Below are positions 45,599 to 53,764 of a stretch of 64,000 bases of DNA, piece by piece. Source of the DNA: Chitinophaga lutea (GTDB taxonomy: Bacteria > Bacteroidota > Bacteroidia > Chitinophagales > Chitinophagaceae); assembly GCF_003813775.1 (NCBI RefSeq), contig NZ_RPDH01000003.1:62001-126000 (forward strand), in the 5' to 3' direction. How positions within the stretch are numbered: the first letter of the stretch is position 1; the number at the start of each line of letters is the position of its first letter. The position numbers and the translations under genes were made by a program. The notes below the pieces were generated by a model that saw nothing but the letters and a program-made list of their open reading frames with translations, searched no databases and was not told the DNA's origin.

Positions 45599-45644
45599 GC
45601 AGTCACCAAAATCAGATAACGCTTGAAGTAAACAGCAACAAAAA

Positions 45645-45670
45645 ACGGGAAATGTTGCAGCATTCCCCGT
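45645..45670 (+). other. Hairpin between fecR and susC of locus D
   Basis: ACGGGAAATG (45645-45654) and CATTCCCCGT (45661-45670) pair with one mismatch around a 6-base loop. No T-tract follows, so termination is doubtful. Its place matches the fecR-susC hairpins of loci A and C. Confidence 0.4.
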
Positions 45671-45746
45671 CATTAGTTTCCAATGGGTACAGTCTCTGTA
45701 GTGGGATGGCTGTGCCCGATTCTTAACAACTAATTCTACGTAAGTT

Positions 45747-48700
45747 ATGAAAAAAAAGCATTTAGCGCATGCTTACAGTCCGCCGCGTGCGCTAATAAAG
45801 GCCATCGTGATTATGAAACTAACCTTTTTCTTACTGCTCCTGTCTTTTCTGCATGTATCAGCGGCGGTCCGGTCGCAGGATAAGGTGTCGCTCGACCTGC
45901 AGTCCGCCGACCTGCGGAAGGTGCTGCTGATGATCGAAGCGCAAACGAAATACCACTTTATCTTCAGCGAACGGAAAGTGCGCATCGATAAAAAAATAGA
46001 CCTCTCCGTAAAAGACGAGTCGGTGTTCAAAGTGCTGGAAACCGTGCTGCCGATGGCCAACCTGGAATACCGGCTGCTGGAAGGCAACCTCATCGCCATC
46101 ACCGCCAAAGAAGAAAAGGAGGTGACGGTCAGGAAAGACGTGCGCGGTACGGTTACCGATACCACGGGCTCACCGCTGCCGGGCGTCACCATCGCCGTGA
46201 AGGAAGCGCCGAGCATAGGCACCACTACCGATCTCAGCGGCAAGTACGTGCTCGACCTACCGGCCAACGCCACCACCCTCATCTACAGCATGATCGGGTA
46301 CGATAAACAGGAAATACCGGTGAACGGCCGCGACGTGATCAACGTGCAGCTGGCCGTGGCCTCCAACCAGCTGGAAGAAACGGTGATCGTGGGCTTCGGC
46401 AAACAGAAGAAAAAAGAAGTGGTGGGCGCGGTGACCACCATCAACCCCAAAGAACTGAAAGTTCCTTCCAGCAACCTGACCACGGCACTGGCGGGCAGGC
46501 TGGCGGGCGTAATCGCCTATCAGCGGAGCGGTGAGCCGGGCGCGGATAATGCGGACTTCTTCATCCGCGGCGTCACCACTTTCGGATACAAAAAAGATCC
46601 CCTCATCCTCATCGACGGCATCGAAGTGAGCACCACGGAACTGTCGCGCATGCAGGTAGACGATATCGCAAGTTTCTCCATCCTCAAGGACGCAACCTCC
46701 ACCGCGCTGTACGGCGCGCGCGGCGCCAACGGCGTGATCCTCATCACCACCAAGGAAGGGGTGGAAGGCAAAGCCCGCGTGTCGGTCCGCCTGGAAAATT
46801 CCATGTCGGCCCCCACCAAAAACGTGGAACTCGCCGACCCGGTGACGTATATGCGGCTGGGCAACGAAGCGGTGCTCACGCGCGACCCGCTGGGCGTGCT
46901 GCCTTACCCCGAATCGAAAATCGACAACACCGTCGCCGGCACCAATCCGTACGCCTATCCGGCTACCGACTGGCGCAGAGAGCTGTTCAAGGACTATACG
47001 ATGAACCAGCGCGTGAACTTCAACGTGAGCGGCGGCGGCAAGGTGGCGCGGTATTACCTGGCGGCCACCATGAACCAGGATAACGGGATGCTGAAAGTGG
47101 ACAAGCGCAACAACTTCAACAACAACATCAAGCTCAAGACCTACTCCATGCGCTCCAACGTCAACATCAACCTGACGAAAACCACGGAAGTAGGCATCCG
47201 CCTGTCGGGCACCTTCGATGATTACAACGGCCCGGTGAGCAGCGGCACGGAGATGTATAAAAAAGTGATACAGTCCAACCCCGTGCTGTTTCCCGCCTAT
47301 TACCCGGTGGATGACGAACACGCTTATGTCAAACACATCATGTTCGGCAACTACGGCGACGGCAACTACATCAACCCTTACGCCGAAATGGTGAAAGGAT
47401 ACAAGGAATACAACCGTTCCGTGGTGCTGGCGCAGTTCGAACTGAAGCAGAACCTTTCCTTCATCACCGAAGGCCTCAACCTGCATGCACTGTTCAACAC
47501 CACCCGGAAATCCTATTACGACATCAACCGTTTTTACAATCCTTTCTGGTACCAGCTGGGGAGCTACGACAAGTATACCGATCAGTATACCCTCAGCATG
47601 CTGAACCCCAATTCAGGCACGGAATACCTGAACTATGGGGAAGGGCCGAAGGAGGTGAATTCCACCACGTATATCCAGGCCACGGCCAACTACAGCCGCA
47701 CGTTCAACGACCGGCACAATGTGAGCGCCATGGTGGTGTTCCTGATGAACAACCAGGTGAACGCCAACGCCGGCTCTTTGCAGCTCTCGCTGCCGCATCG
47801 CAACATCGGTGTATCGGGCAGGTTGACCTACGCATACGACAACCGGTATTTCCTCGAATATGACTTCGGGTACAACGGTACGGAAAGGTTCTACGCGGAC
47901 AAACGATTCGGTTTCTTCCCGTCGGTAGGCGGCGCCTGGCTCGTATCCAACGAGCCCTGGTTCAAACCGCTCCAGGATGTGGTGACCACCCTGAAGCTCC
48001 GCGGTACATACGGCCTGGTGGGCAACGATGCGATCGGCGACCCGAAAACGCGTTTCCTTTACCTGGCTGATGTGAACATGAAAGACCCTGTTCGTGGAAT
48101 TGCCTTCGGCACCGATTATGCGTACTATCGCGACGGCATCTTCATCCATCGCTACGGCAATAACGACATCACCTGGGAAACCGCCGCGAAAACCAACTGG
48201 GGCGTGGAGCTCAGCCTGTTCAATAAGATCAATATCCTGCTCGATATCTACAAGGAAAGGCGAAAGAACATCCTGATGAAACGCGCTTACATCCCCGTTA
48301 CCATGGGGCTGCTGAGCAATGCTGACATCCAGGCCAACCTCGGTGAGGCGACGGGGAAGGGTTTCGACCTGTCGGTCGACTACAACCACAGCTTCAACCG
48401 CAACTGGTGGATACAGGCGCGCGGCAACTTCACCTATGCCACGAGCTCGTTTGACGTGTACGAGGAGCCGGACTACACCGAAAAATACCTCTCGCGCGTA
48501 GGTTACCCGCTGAGCAAGCAGTGGGGCTTCATCGCCGAGCGTTTGTTCGCGGATGATGCGGAAGTGGCCAATTCGCCGCTGCAATCGTTCGGGGAATACC
48601 GTGCCGGCGACATCAAATACCGCGATGTGAACGGCGACGGGCAGATCACCAACCGCGACAAAGTGCCCATCGGTTACCCCACTACGCCGGAAATCGTTTA

Positions 48701-49163
48701 CGGCTTCGGGTTCTCCATCGGGTATAAGAATTTCGACCTCTCCGCTTTCTTCCAGGGCCTGGCCCGGGAATCGTTCTGGATCGATGCAGACTCCACCGCG
48801 CCGTTCGTGAACAACAGGGCGTTGATGGGAGCGTATGCAGACAGCCACTGGTCTGAAGACAACCGGAACCTCTACGCCACCTGGCCGCGTCTCAGCACCC
48901 GGCCCATCAGCAACAACTCGCAGACCAGCACCTGGTTCATGCGCAACGGCGCCTTTATCCGCCTGAAAACGCTGGAGCTGGGTTACACGCTGCCAGCAGC
49001 GCTCACCCGCCGGATCAAAGTGGAAAAAACGCGCTTTTACCTCAGCGGCGTCAACCTGCTGCTGCTGAGCCGGTTCAAGTTGTGGGACGTGGAAATGGGA
49101 GGCAACGGATTGGGATATCCCGTACAGCGGGTGATTAACATGGGCGCACAATTGTCGTTCTGA
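45747..49163 (+). CDS. SusC/RagA-like TonB-dependent receptor of locus D
   Basis: This 1138-residue receptor has a positively charged N-terminus followed by the hydrophobic core MKLTFFLLLLSFLHVSAAV, so translation may begin at 45747 or at the internal Met 23. It carries an STN domain (about 48-122), a carboxypeptidase-regulatory-like domain (about 130-210), a plug (GFGKQKKKEVVGAVTTI, ALAGRLAGVIA, ILIDGIEV) and a barrel ending in VINMGAQLSF. The last family position of the TonB-box-like motif reads GFG instead of the common GYG. SusD follows after 23 bp. Confidence 0.95.
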   Translation: MKKKHLAHAYSPPRALIKAIVIMKLTFFLLLLSFLHVSAAVRSQDKVSLDLQSADLRKVLLMIEAQTKYHFIFSERKVRIDKKIDLSVKDESVFKVLETVLPMANLEYRLLEGNLIAITAKEEKEVTVRKDVRGTVTDTTGSPLPGVTIAVKEAPSIGTTTDLSGKYVLDLPANATTLIYSMIGYDKQEIPVNGRDVINVQLAVASNQLEETVIVGFGKQKKKEVVGAVTTINPKELKVPSSNLTTALAGRLAGVIAYQRSGEPGADNADFFIRGVTTFGYKKDPLILIDGIEVSTTELSRMQVDDIASFSILKDATSTALYGARGANGVILITTKEGVEGKARVSVRLENSMSAPTKNVELADPVTYMRLGNEAVLTRDPLGVLPYPESKIDNTVAGTNPYAYPATDWRRELFKDYTMNQRVNFNVSGGGKVARYYLAATMNQDNGMLKVDKRNNFNNNIKLKTYSMRSNVNINLTKTTEVGIRLSGTFDDYNGPVSSGTEMYKKVIQSNPVLFPAYYPVDDEHAYVKHIMFGNYGDGNYINPYAEMVKGYKEYNRSVVLAQFELKQNLSFITEGLNLHALFNTTRKSYYDINRFYNPFWYQLGSYDKYTDQYTLSMLNPNSGTEYLNYGEGPKEVNSTTYIQATANYSRTFNDRHNVSAMVVFLMNNQVNANAGSLQLSLPHRNIGVSGRLTYAYDNRYFLEYDFGYNGTERFYADKRFGFFPSVGGAWLVSNEPWFKPLQDVVTTLKLRGTYGLVGNDAIGDPKTRFLYLADVNMKDPVRGIAFGTDYAYYRDGIFIHRYGNNDITWETAAKTNWGVELSLFNKINILLDIYKERRKNILMKRAYIPVTMGLLSNADIQANLGEATGKGFDLSVDYNHSFNRNWWIQARGNFTYATSSFDVYEEPDYTEKYLSRVGYPLSKQWGFIAERLFADDAEVANSPLQSFGEYRAGDIKYRDVNGDGQITNRDKVPIGYPTTPEIVYGFGFSIGYKNFDLSAFFQGLARESFWIDADSTAPFVNNRALMGAYADSHWSEDNRNLYATWPRLSTRPISNNSQTSTWFMRNGAFIRLKTLELGYTLPAALTRRIKVEKTRFYLSGVNLLLLSRFKLWDVEMGGNGLGYPVQRVINMGAQLSF

Positions 49164-49186
49164 TCATGCATTTAAAAGAGACTGTT

Positions 49187-51076
49187 ATGAAACATATCAA
49201 AATATGGCTGGCAGCGTTACTGGGACCGTTCCTGTTTTCCTGCCATTACCTCGATATCGTGCCGGACAACATCGCCACCATCGATAATGTTTTCCGCATG
49301 CGCAATACCGCCGAACAATACCTGTTCACGATTTACAGCTATCAGCCGAAATATACCGATGCCTACAACTATCCCACTTTTCTGGGCGGGGATGAATTGT
49401 GGGCGAATGAATTTACCGTGAACCTGGTGAAGCCCGCCTGGCAGATCGCCAAAGGTTTCCAGAATGTGGTGGAGCCGTACTCCAATTACTGGGGCGGCGC
49501 CAACGGCGGCCGCGGCATGTTCGTCGCCATCCGCGACTGCAATACTTTCCTCGACAACATCGGGAAGGTGCCGGATATGGACGATTATGAAAAAGTGCGC
49601 TGGGCGGCTGAAGCCAAATTCCTGAAGGCGTTTTATCATTTTTACCTGTTCAGGATGTACGGCCCCATTCCCCTTATCCGCAAAAACCTCCCCATTACCA
49701 GCACCACTGCGGAAGTGAAAGTGAAACAGGAGCCCGTGGATACCTGCGTGGCGTATATCGCCCAGCTGCTGGACGAAGCGGCGGCCGACCTGCCGGACCG
49801 TATCACGGCCGAAGCGACGGAGATGGGCCGCGTGACGAAGTCCGTTGCCCTGGCCGTGAAGGCGCAGCTGCTGGTAACCGCCGCCAGCCCGCTGTTCAAC
49901 GGCAACGGCGATTATGCTACCTATACCGGCAAAGGCGGCGTCAAACTGTTCAACAGCACGTACGAGCCCGCCAAATGGACGGTGGCGGCGGAAGCCTGCA
50001 AGGCCGCTATTGAAGAAGCGGAGAGAGGCGGGCACCGGCTGTACTATTTTAATCCTGCTTTTTTACCTTTCCCCGCTTCGCCCGAAACCATCACGGAAAT
50101 GAGCATACGCAATGCCGTGTGCGAGAAGTGGAATCCCGAAGTGATCTGGACCAGTACCGGCAACCGCGCCACCACGCTGCAGCTGGAGAGTTTGCCCCGC
50201 CTGTATTCCAGCGACAAACAAAGCACCACGCTGGCCTCTTTCGGGGTGCCGCTGAAAGTGGTGGAACAATATTATACCCGTAACGGCGTACCGATTTCGG
50301 AAGACAAAACCTGGAACTACAACGCCCGTTACGCCACGCGCACCGCCACCACGGCAGATGCGCTCCGGCTGAAACCGAACTATGTAACGGCCAACCTCAA
50401 CTTCAACCGCGAGACCCGTTATTACGCCGGTTTGGGTTTCGACGGCAGCCGCTGGTTCGGGCAGGGCCGTTTTAACGATGCCGATAACGTGTACGTGGAA
50501 GCGAAGCTCGGGCAGATCGCCAACAACCACGCCTGGGCCTTTTCCATCACCGGTTACTGGCCGAAGAAACTCGTGAACCCGCAGACGGTGTCGTCCGCTA
50601 CGGAGATCACCGTGCAGAATTATCCCTGGCCGCTGATGCGCCTGGCCGACCTGTACCTGCTGTACGCCGAAGCGCTCAACGAATCGCAGGGGCCCGGCGT
50701 GGAAACGTTCAAATGGATCGACCTGGTGAGGGCGCGTGCGGGGCTGAAAGGCGTAGCCGAATCCTGGGCGCAGTTTTCCATCAACGCCGGCGCGCCGAAT
50801 ACGAAAGAAGGCCTGCGCAAGATCATTCACCAGGAACGCCTGATAGAGCTGGCTTTCGAAGGCTCCCGCTTCTGGGACCTCCGCCGCTGGAAAGAAGCGG
50901 AACGTGTGATGAACGAGCCGATCACCGGCTGGAACTACTTCGGTAAAACCGCGGATGCTTATTACCAGGTGAAATACCTCTACACGCAGACTTTCCGGAA
51001 ACGCGATTACCTGTGGCCGGTGAAGGAAGAAGACCTGATTGAAAACAACCAGCTGGTACAGAGCCCGGGCTGGTGA
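49187..51076 (+). CDS. SusD/RagB-family lipoprotein of locus D
   Basis: The ATG at 49187 opens a lipoprotein signal (MKHIKIWLAALLGPFLFSC), giving 629 residues; the frame is open to 49166. SusD motifs include AEQYLFTIYSYQPK, EAKFLKAFYHFYLFRMYGPIPL, LLYAEALNESQGPGVETFKWID and EERLIELAFEGSRFWDLRRWKEA-like text near the end (QERLIELAFEGSRFWDLRRW), finishing in LIENNQLVQSPGW. It is longer than the other SusD proteins in the window, as is usual for the class whose partners import complex oligosaccharides. It binds substrate at the cell surface with the SusC encoded just upstream. Confidence 0.95.
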   Translation: MKHIKIWLAALLGPFLFSCHYLDIVPDNIATIDNVFRMRNTAEQYLFTIYSYQPKYTDAYNYPTFLGGDELWANEFTVNLVKPAWQIAKGFQNVVEPYSNYWGGANGGRGMFVAIRDCNTFLDNIGKVPDMDDYEKVRWAAEAKFLKAFYHFYLFRMYGPIPLIRKNLPITSTTAEVKVKQEPVDTCVAYIAQLLDEAAADLPDRITAEATEMGRVTKSVALAVKAQLLVTAASPLFNGNGDYATYTGKGGVKLFNSTYEPAKWTVAAEACKAAIEEAERGGHRLYYFNPAFLPFPASPETITEMSIRNAVCEKWNPEVIWTSTGNRATTLQLESLPRLYSSDKQSTTLASFGVPLKVVEQYYTRNGVPISEDKTWNYNARYATRTATTADALRLKPNYVTANLNFNRETRYYAGLGFDGSRWFGQGRFNDADNVYVEAKLGQIANNHAWAFSITGYWPKKLVNPQTVSSATEITVQNYPWPLMRLADLYLLYAEALNESQGPGVETFKWIDLVRARAGLKGVAESWAQFSINAGAPNTKEGLRKIIHQERLIELAFEGSRFWDLRRWKEAERVMNEPITGWNYFGKTADAYYQVKYLYTQTFRKRDYLWPVKEEDLIENNQLVQSPGW

Positions 51077-51109
51077 TCATCTTTTACCTGACCAATTAAC
51101 GAAACAACA

Positions 51110-52303
51110 ATGCGCAAATATTCATTCATCATACTTGGTATTTTCTTACTGGCCATGGGCTGTAAGGAAGAAAAACTGGAGCCGCTCACCAAAGGCGGGA
51201 AAGCACCCGGCACGGTTTCCAATGTGACCGTGGAAAACCTGCGGGGCAGGGTGGTGCTGCGGTACGATATCCCCAATGATCCGGAACTGCTCTACGTGAA
51301 AGCGGTATATGAAACAAGGCCGGGCAACAAAATGGAAGTGATCTCCACCTTTTACAACAACACCATGACGCTCGAAGGCTTCGGCAACACCGACGAGCGC
51401 GAAGTGAAACTGTATTCCGTGAGCAAATCGGAAGCGGCCTCGGCCGCGGTACCCGTGAAGGTGAAACCCCTCACGCCCCCCGTGGAAGCGGCGTTCAACT
51501 CGCTCGATTTTAATGCGGACTTCGGCGGCATTTCGGTGACCTTCAAAAATGAAGACTCCGCCAACATCGTGATCGGGGTACTGACGCGCGACCAGCAGGA
51601 CGCGCCGGTTCCGGCCGACATGTATTACACCGCGCAGAAACAGGGCGAGTTTTCGGTGAGGGGCTTCGATGCCAAGGAACGCTGGTTCGGACTATATGTG
51701 CGCGACCGCTGGCTGAATTATTCGGACACGCTCTGGAAAAAAGTAACGCCGCTCTTCGAACAGCAACTCGATAAAAAACTCTTCAAAACCATGAAGCTGC
51801 CAACTGACGCCACCACCGTGGCCGCCGGCGCGCTGCATAACCTCTGGAACAATAAGATCACCGGCGGGCAGGGCTCCAGCGATACCTGGTTCCGCACCGT
51901 GAACGGCTCGGGTATGCCACACCAGGTCACCTTCGACCTCGGCGTAACGGCCCGGCTCAGCCGCTTCATCGAAATTCCCCGCGGCGCGGTGGACGAACAA
52001 TCGCTCCTCTACAGCGCCGGCGACCCGCAGCTGTATGAAATCTGGGGCGCCACCAGTCCCGCGCCGGACGGTAGCTACACCGGCTGGACCAAACTGGCCG
52101 ACTGCGAGGTGGTGAAAGTATCCGGCCTTTCCATTGGCGTTAACTCCAACGAAGACGTGGCCCGCGCCCAGGCCGGCCACCAGTTCAAGATCCCCGCCGG
52201 TGCGCCGCCCGTGCGTTACCTGCGCATCCGCATGCTGCAGACCTTCGGCAACGCGGACTATTGCTGGATGGCGGAAATGAGCTTCTTCGGTGAAATACAG
52301 TAG
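51110..52303 (+). CDS. Surface lipoprotein of the DUF4959/DUF5126/DUF5000 type
   Basis: This is a 397-residue lipoprotein with lipobox cysteine at 18 (LLAMGC). It has the typical three-part order of these PUL proteins: an N-terminal Ig-like DUF4959 domain (about 20-122, PGTVSNVTVENLRGRVVLRY), a middle DUF5126 domain (about 125-235) and a C-terminal discoidin-like DUF5000 domain (about 245-396, with TWFRTVNGSGMPHQVTFDLG and RYLRIRMLQTFGNADYCWMAE). The last domain resembles F5/8 type C carbohydrate-binding folds, so it is probably a SusE/F-like glycan-binding protein. It sits 33 bp after susD in the operon. Confidence 0.88.
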   Translation: MRKYSFIILGIFLLAMGCKEEKLEPLTKGGKAPGTVSNVTVENLRGRVVLRYDIPNDPELLYVKAVYETRPGNKMEVISTFYNNTMTLEGFGNTDEREVKLYSVSKSEAASAAVPVKVKPLTPPVEAAFNSLDFNADFGGISVTFKNEDSANIVIGVLTRDQQDAPVPADMYYTAQKQGEFSVRGFDAKERWFGLYVRDRWLNYSDTLWKKVTPLFEQQLDKKLFKTMKLPTDATTVAAGALHNLWNNKITGGQGSSDTWFRTVNGSGMPHQVTFDLGVTARLSRFIEIPRGAVDEQSLLYSAGDPQLYEIWGATSPAPDGSYTGWTKLADCEVVKVSGLSIGVNSNEDVARAQAGHQFKIPAGAPPVRYLRIRMLQTFGNADYCWMAEMSFFGEIQ

Positions 52304-52324
52304 CAGATTTTAAAACGAACAAAC

Positions 52325-53002
52325 ATGAAATGCATCCGATATATCTGTTTCGTACTGGCCGCCGGCTTCGCCCTCGCAGCCTGCGATAAAACAGACAAAG
52401 CTTACAAAGACTTTGCGCCCGGCGGTGAGATCACCTATCCCGGCAAGGCGGATTCCCTCAAGGTGAATCCCGGCAAACAGCGCGCCCAGCTCACCTGGCT
52501 GCTTAAAACGGATTCGCGCATCGTCAAATGCCGGATATACTGGAACAGAAGGGCGGACTCCGCCGACGTCAACGTTACCCGCACCACGGGCGTAGACACC
52601 ATTCGCCACACGCTCGGCGATATGGGCGAAGGGCCGTATGTGTTTGAAGTGTACACATTCAACGCACAGGGCGACCGCTCCATCAAAGCCGAAGCGAACG
52701 GCGATGTATATGGCAGCTTTTACGAAAGCAACCTCGTGAACCGCACCCTGAAAAGCGCGGTGATAACGGGCGGCAACACGAAGCTCGACTGGGACGAATC
52801 CGATCCCCGTTCGCCCGGCGTGGACCTGCGGTATAAAGACGCGGCCGGTCAGCCACAAACGCGCCGCGTGCCGGCAACGGAAAAAACAACGCTGATCACC
52901 GGCGCCGTGCAGGCCGGCAGCGTGGAATTCCAGACTTTGTACTTGCCCGTGCCGAATGCAATTGATACCTTCAGGGCAGCAACCGCCAAAGTGAATTTGT
53001 AG
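52325..53002 (+). CDS. DUF4998-type lipoprotein
   Basis: This is a 225-residue lipoprotein with signal peptide and lipobox cysteine at 20 (GFALAAC). The rest is DUF4998-like: a first segment YPGKADSLKVNPGKQRAQLTW, then KCRIYWNRRADSADVNV and a fibronectin-like YVFEVYTFNAQGDRSIKAEA. It is found together with DUF4959/DUF5000 proteins in Bacteroidota glycan loci and is probably another surface binding or scaffold protein. It lies 21 bp after the preceding lipoprotein gene and 17 bp before the SGNH gene, so one operon. Confidence 0.85.
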   Translation: MKCIRYICFVLAAGFALAACDKTDKAYKDFAPGGEITYPGKADSLKVNPGKQRAQLTWLLKTDSRIVKCRIYWNRRADSADVNVTRTTGVDTIRHTLGDMGEGPYVFEVYTFNAQGDRSIKAEANGDVYGSFYESNLVNRTLKSAVITGGNTKLDWDESDPRSPGVDLRYKDAAGQPQTRRVPATEKTTLITGAVQAGSVEFQTLYLPVPNAIDTFRAATAKVNL

Positions 53003-53019
53003 CATCAAACAACAGTACC

Positions 53020-53736
53020 GTGCAAAGAAGAACATTCCTCTCCACGTCGATATTAGGCGCACTGGCCACAGCAGTGAAACTGCCGGCCATGGCCGCGGAC
53101 AATTATACGGTCATCAATGCAGGGGTAGGCGGCAATACCACCGCCGATCTGCTGAAGCGCATCGACAGGGATTGCCTGGCCCACAAACCCGCCCTGACCG
53201 TGCTGATGATCGGCACCAACGACATGAACAGCCGCAAGTACATCCCGCTGCCGCAGTACCGCGAAAACCTGTCGACGCTCATCAAAAAAATAAAGGGCGT
53301 CAACAGCCAGGTGTTGCTGATGACGATCTGCCCCTTTATCGACGAATACCTGTTTACCCGGCACGATAAAGCGCACTATGGCACAGAGGGACCGGCGGGC
53401 AGGAGGGCGGAAGTGAACCGCACCATCAAGGCGCTGGCGGAGGAGCACAAAACGTCGTTCCTCGACCTCGGGGCGTTGTTCGATAAAGCCGGGAAAGTGG
53501 GGCTGGATAAAAACTCCCTCATACAGAACGAAGCCAACACGAATAAAACCGACGGCGTGCATCCCACGCCCGACGGTTACCGTTTTATCGGGCTGGCGGT
53601 GTACCAGCACATCGTGTACAATCACCTGCCGCAAAGCCGCATCGTATGTTTCGGGGACAGTATCACGGCGGCCGACGGCGGCGTGCAGAAAGAAAGTTAT
53701 CCGGCCTGGTTGCTGCGTTTGCTGCAGCCGGCCTAA
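53020..53736 (+). CDS. SGNH/GDSL hydrolase with circularly permuted block order
   Basis: This 238-residue protein starts at a GTG (53020) with a Tat-like signal (MQRRTFLSTSILGALATA). The SGNH blocks appear in the order II (NAGVGGNTT, 33-41), III (GTNDMN, 65-70), V (DGVHP, 178-182 with D178 and H181) and last, block I (FGDSIT with S214, 211-216). In ordinary family members block I stands at the N-terminus. All four catalytic elements (S214, G36/37, N67, D178/H181) are present, so the enzyme may be active as a carbohydrate esterase in the periplasm. The C-terminal helix SYPAWLLRLLQ corresponds to the one that normally follows the GDS motif. Confidence 0.85.
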   Translation: MQRRTFLSTSILGALATAVKLPAMAADNYTVINAGVGGNTTADLLKRIDRDCLAHKPALTVLMIGTNDMNSRKYIPLPQYRENLSTLIKKIKGVNSQVLLMTICPFIDEYLFTRHDKAHYGTEGPAGRRAEVNRTIKALAEEHKTSFLDLGALFDKAGKVGLDKNSLIQNEANTNKTDGVHPTPDGYRFIGLAVYQHIVYNHLPQSRIVCFGDSITAADGGVQKESYPAWLLRLLQPA

Positions 53737-53764
53737 TTGTTTATAGGAAAAAAAGAATGTCATC

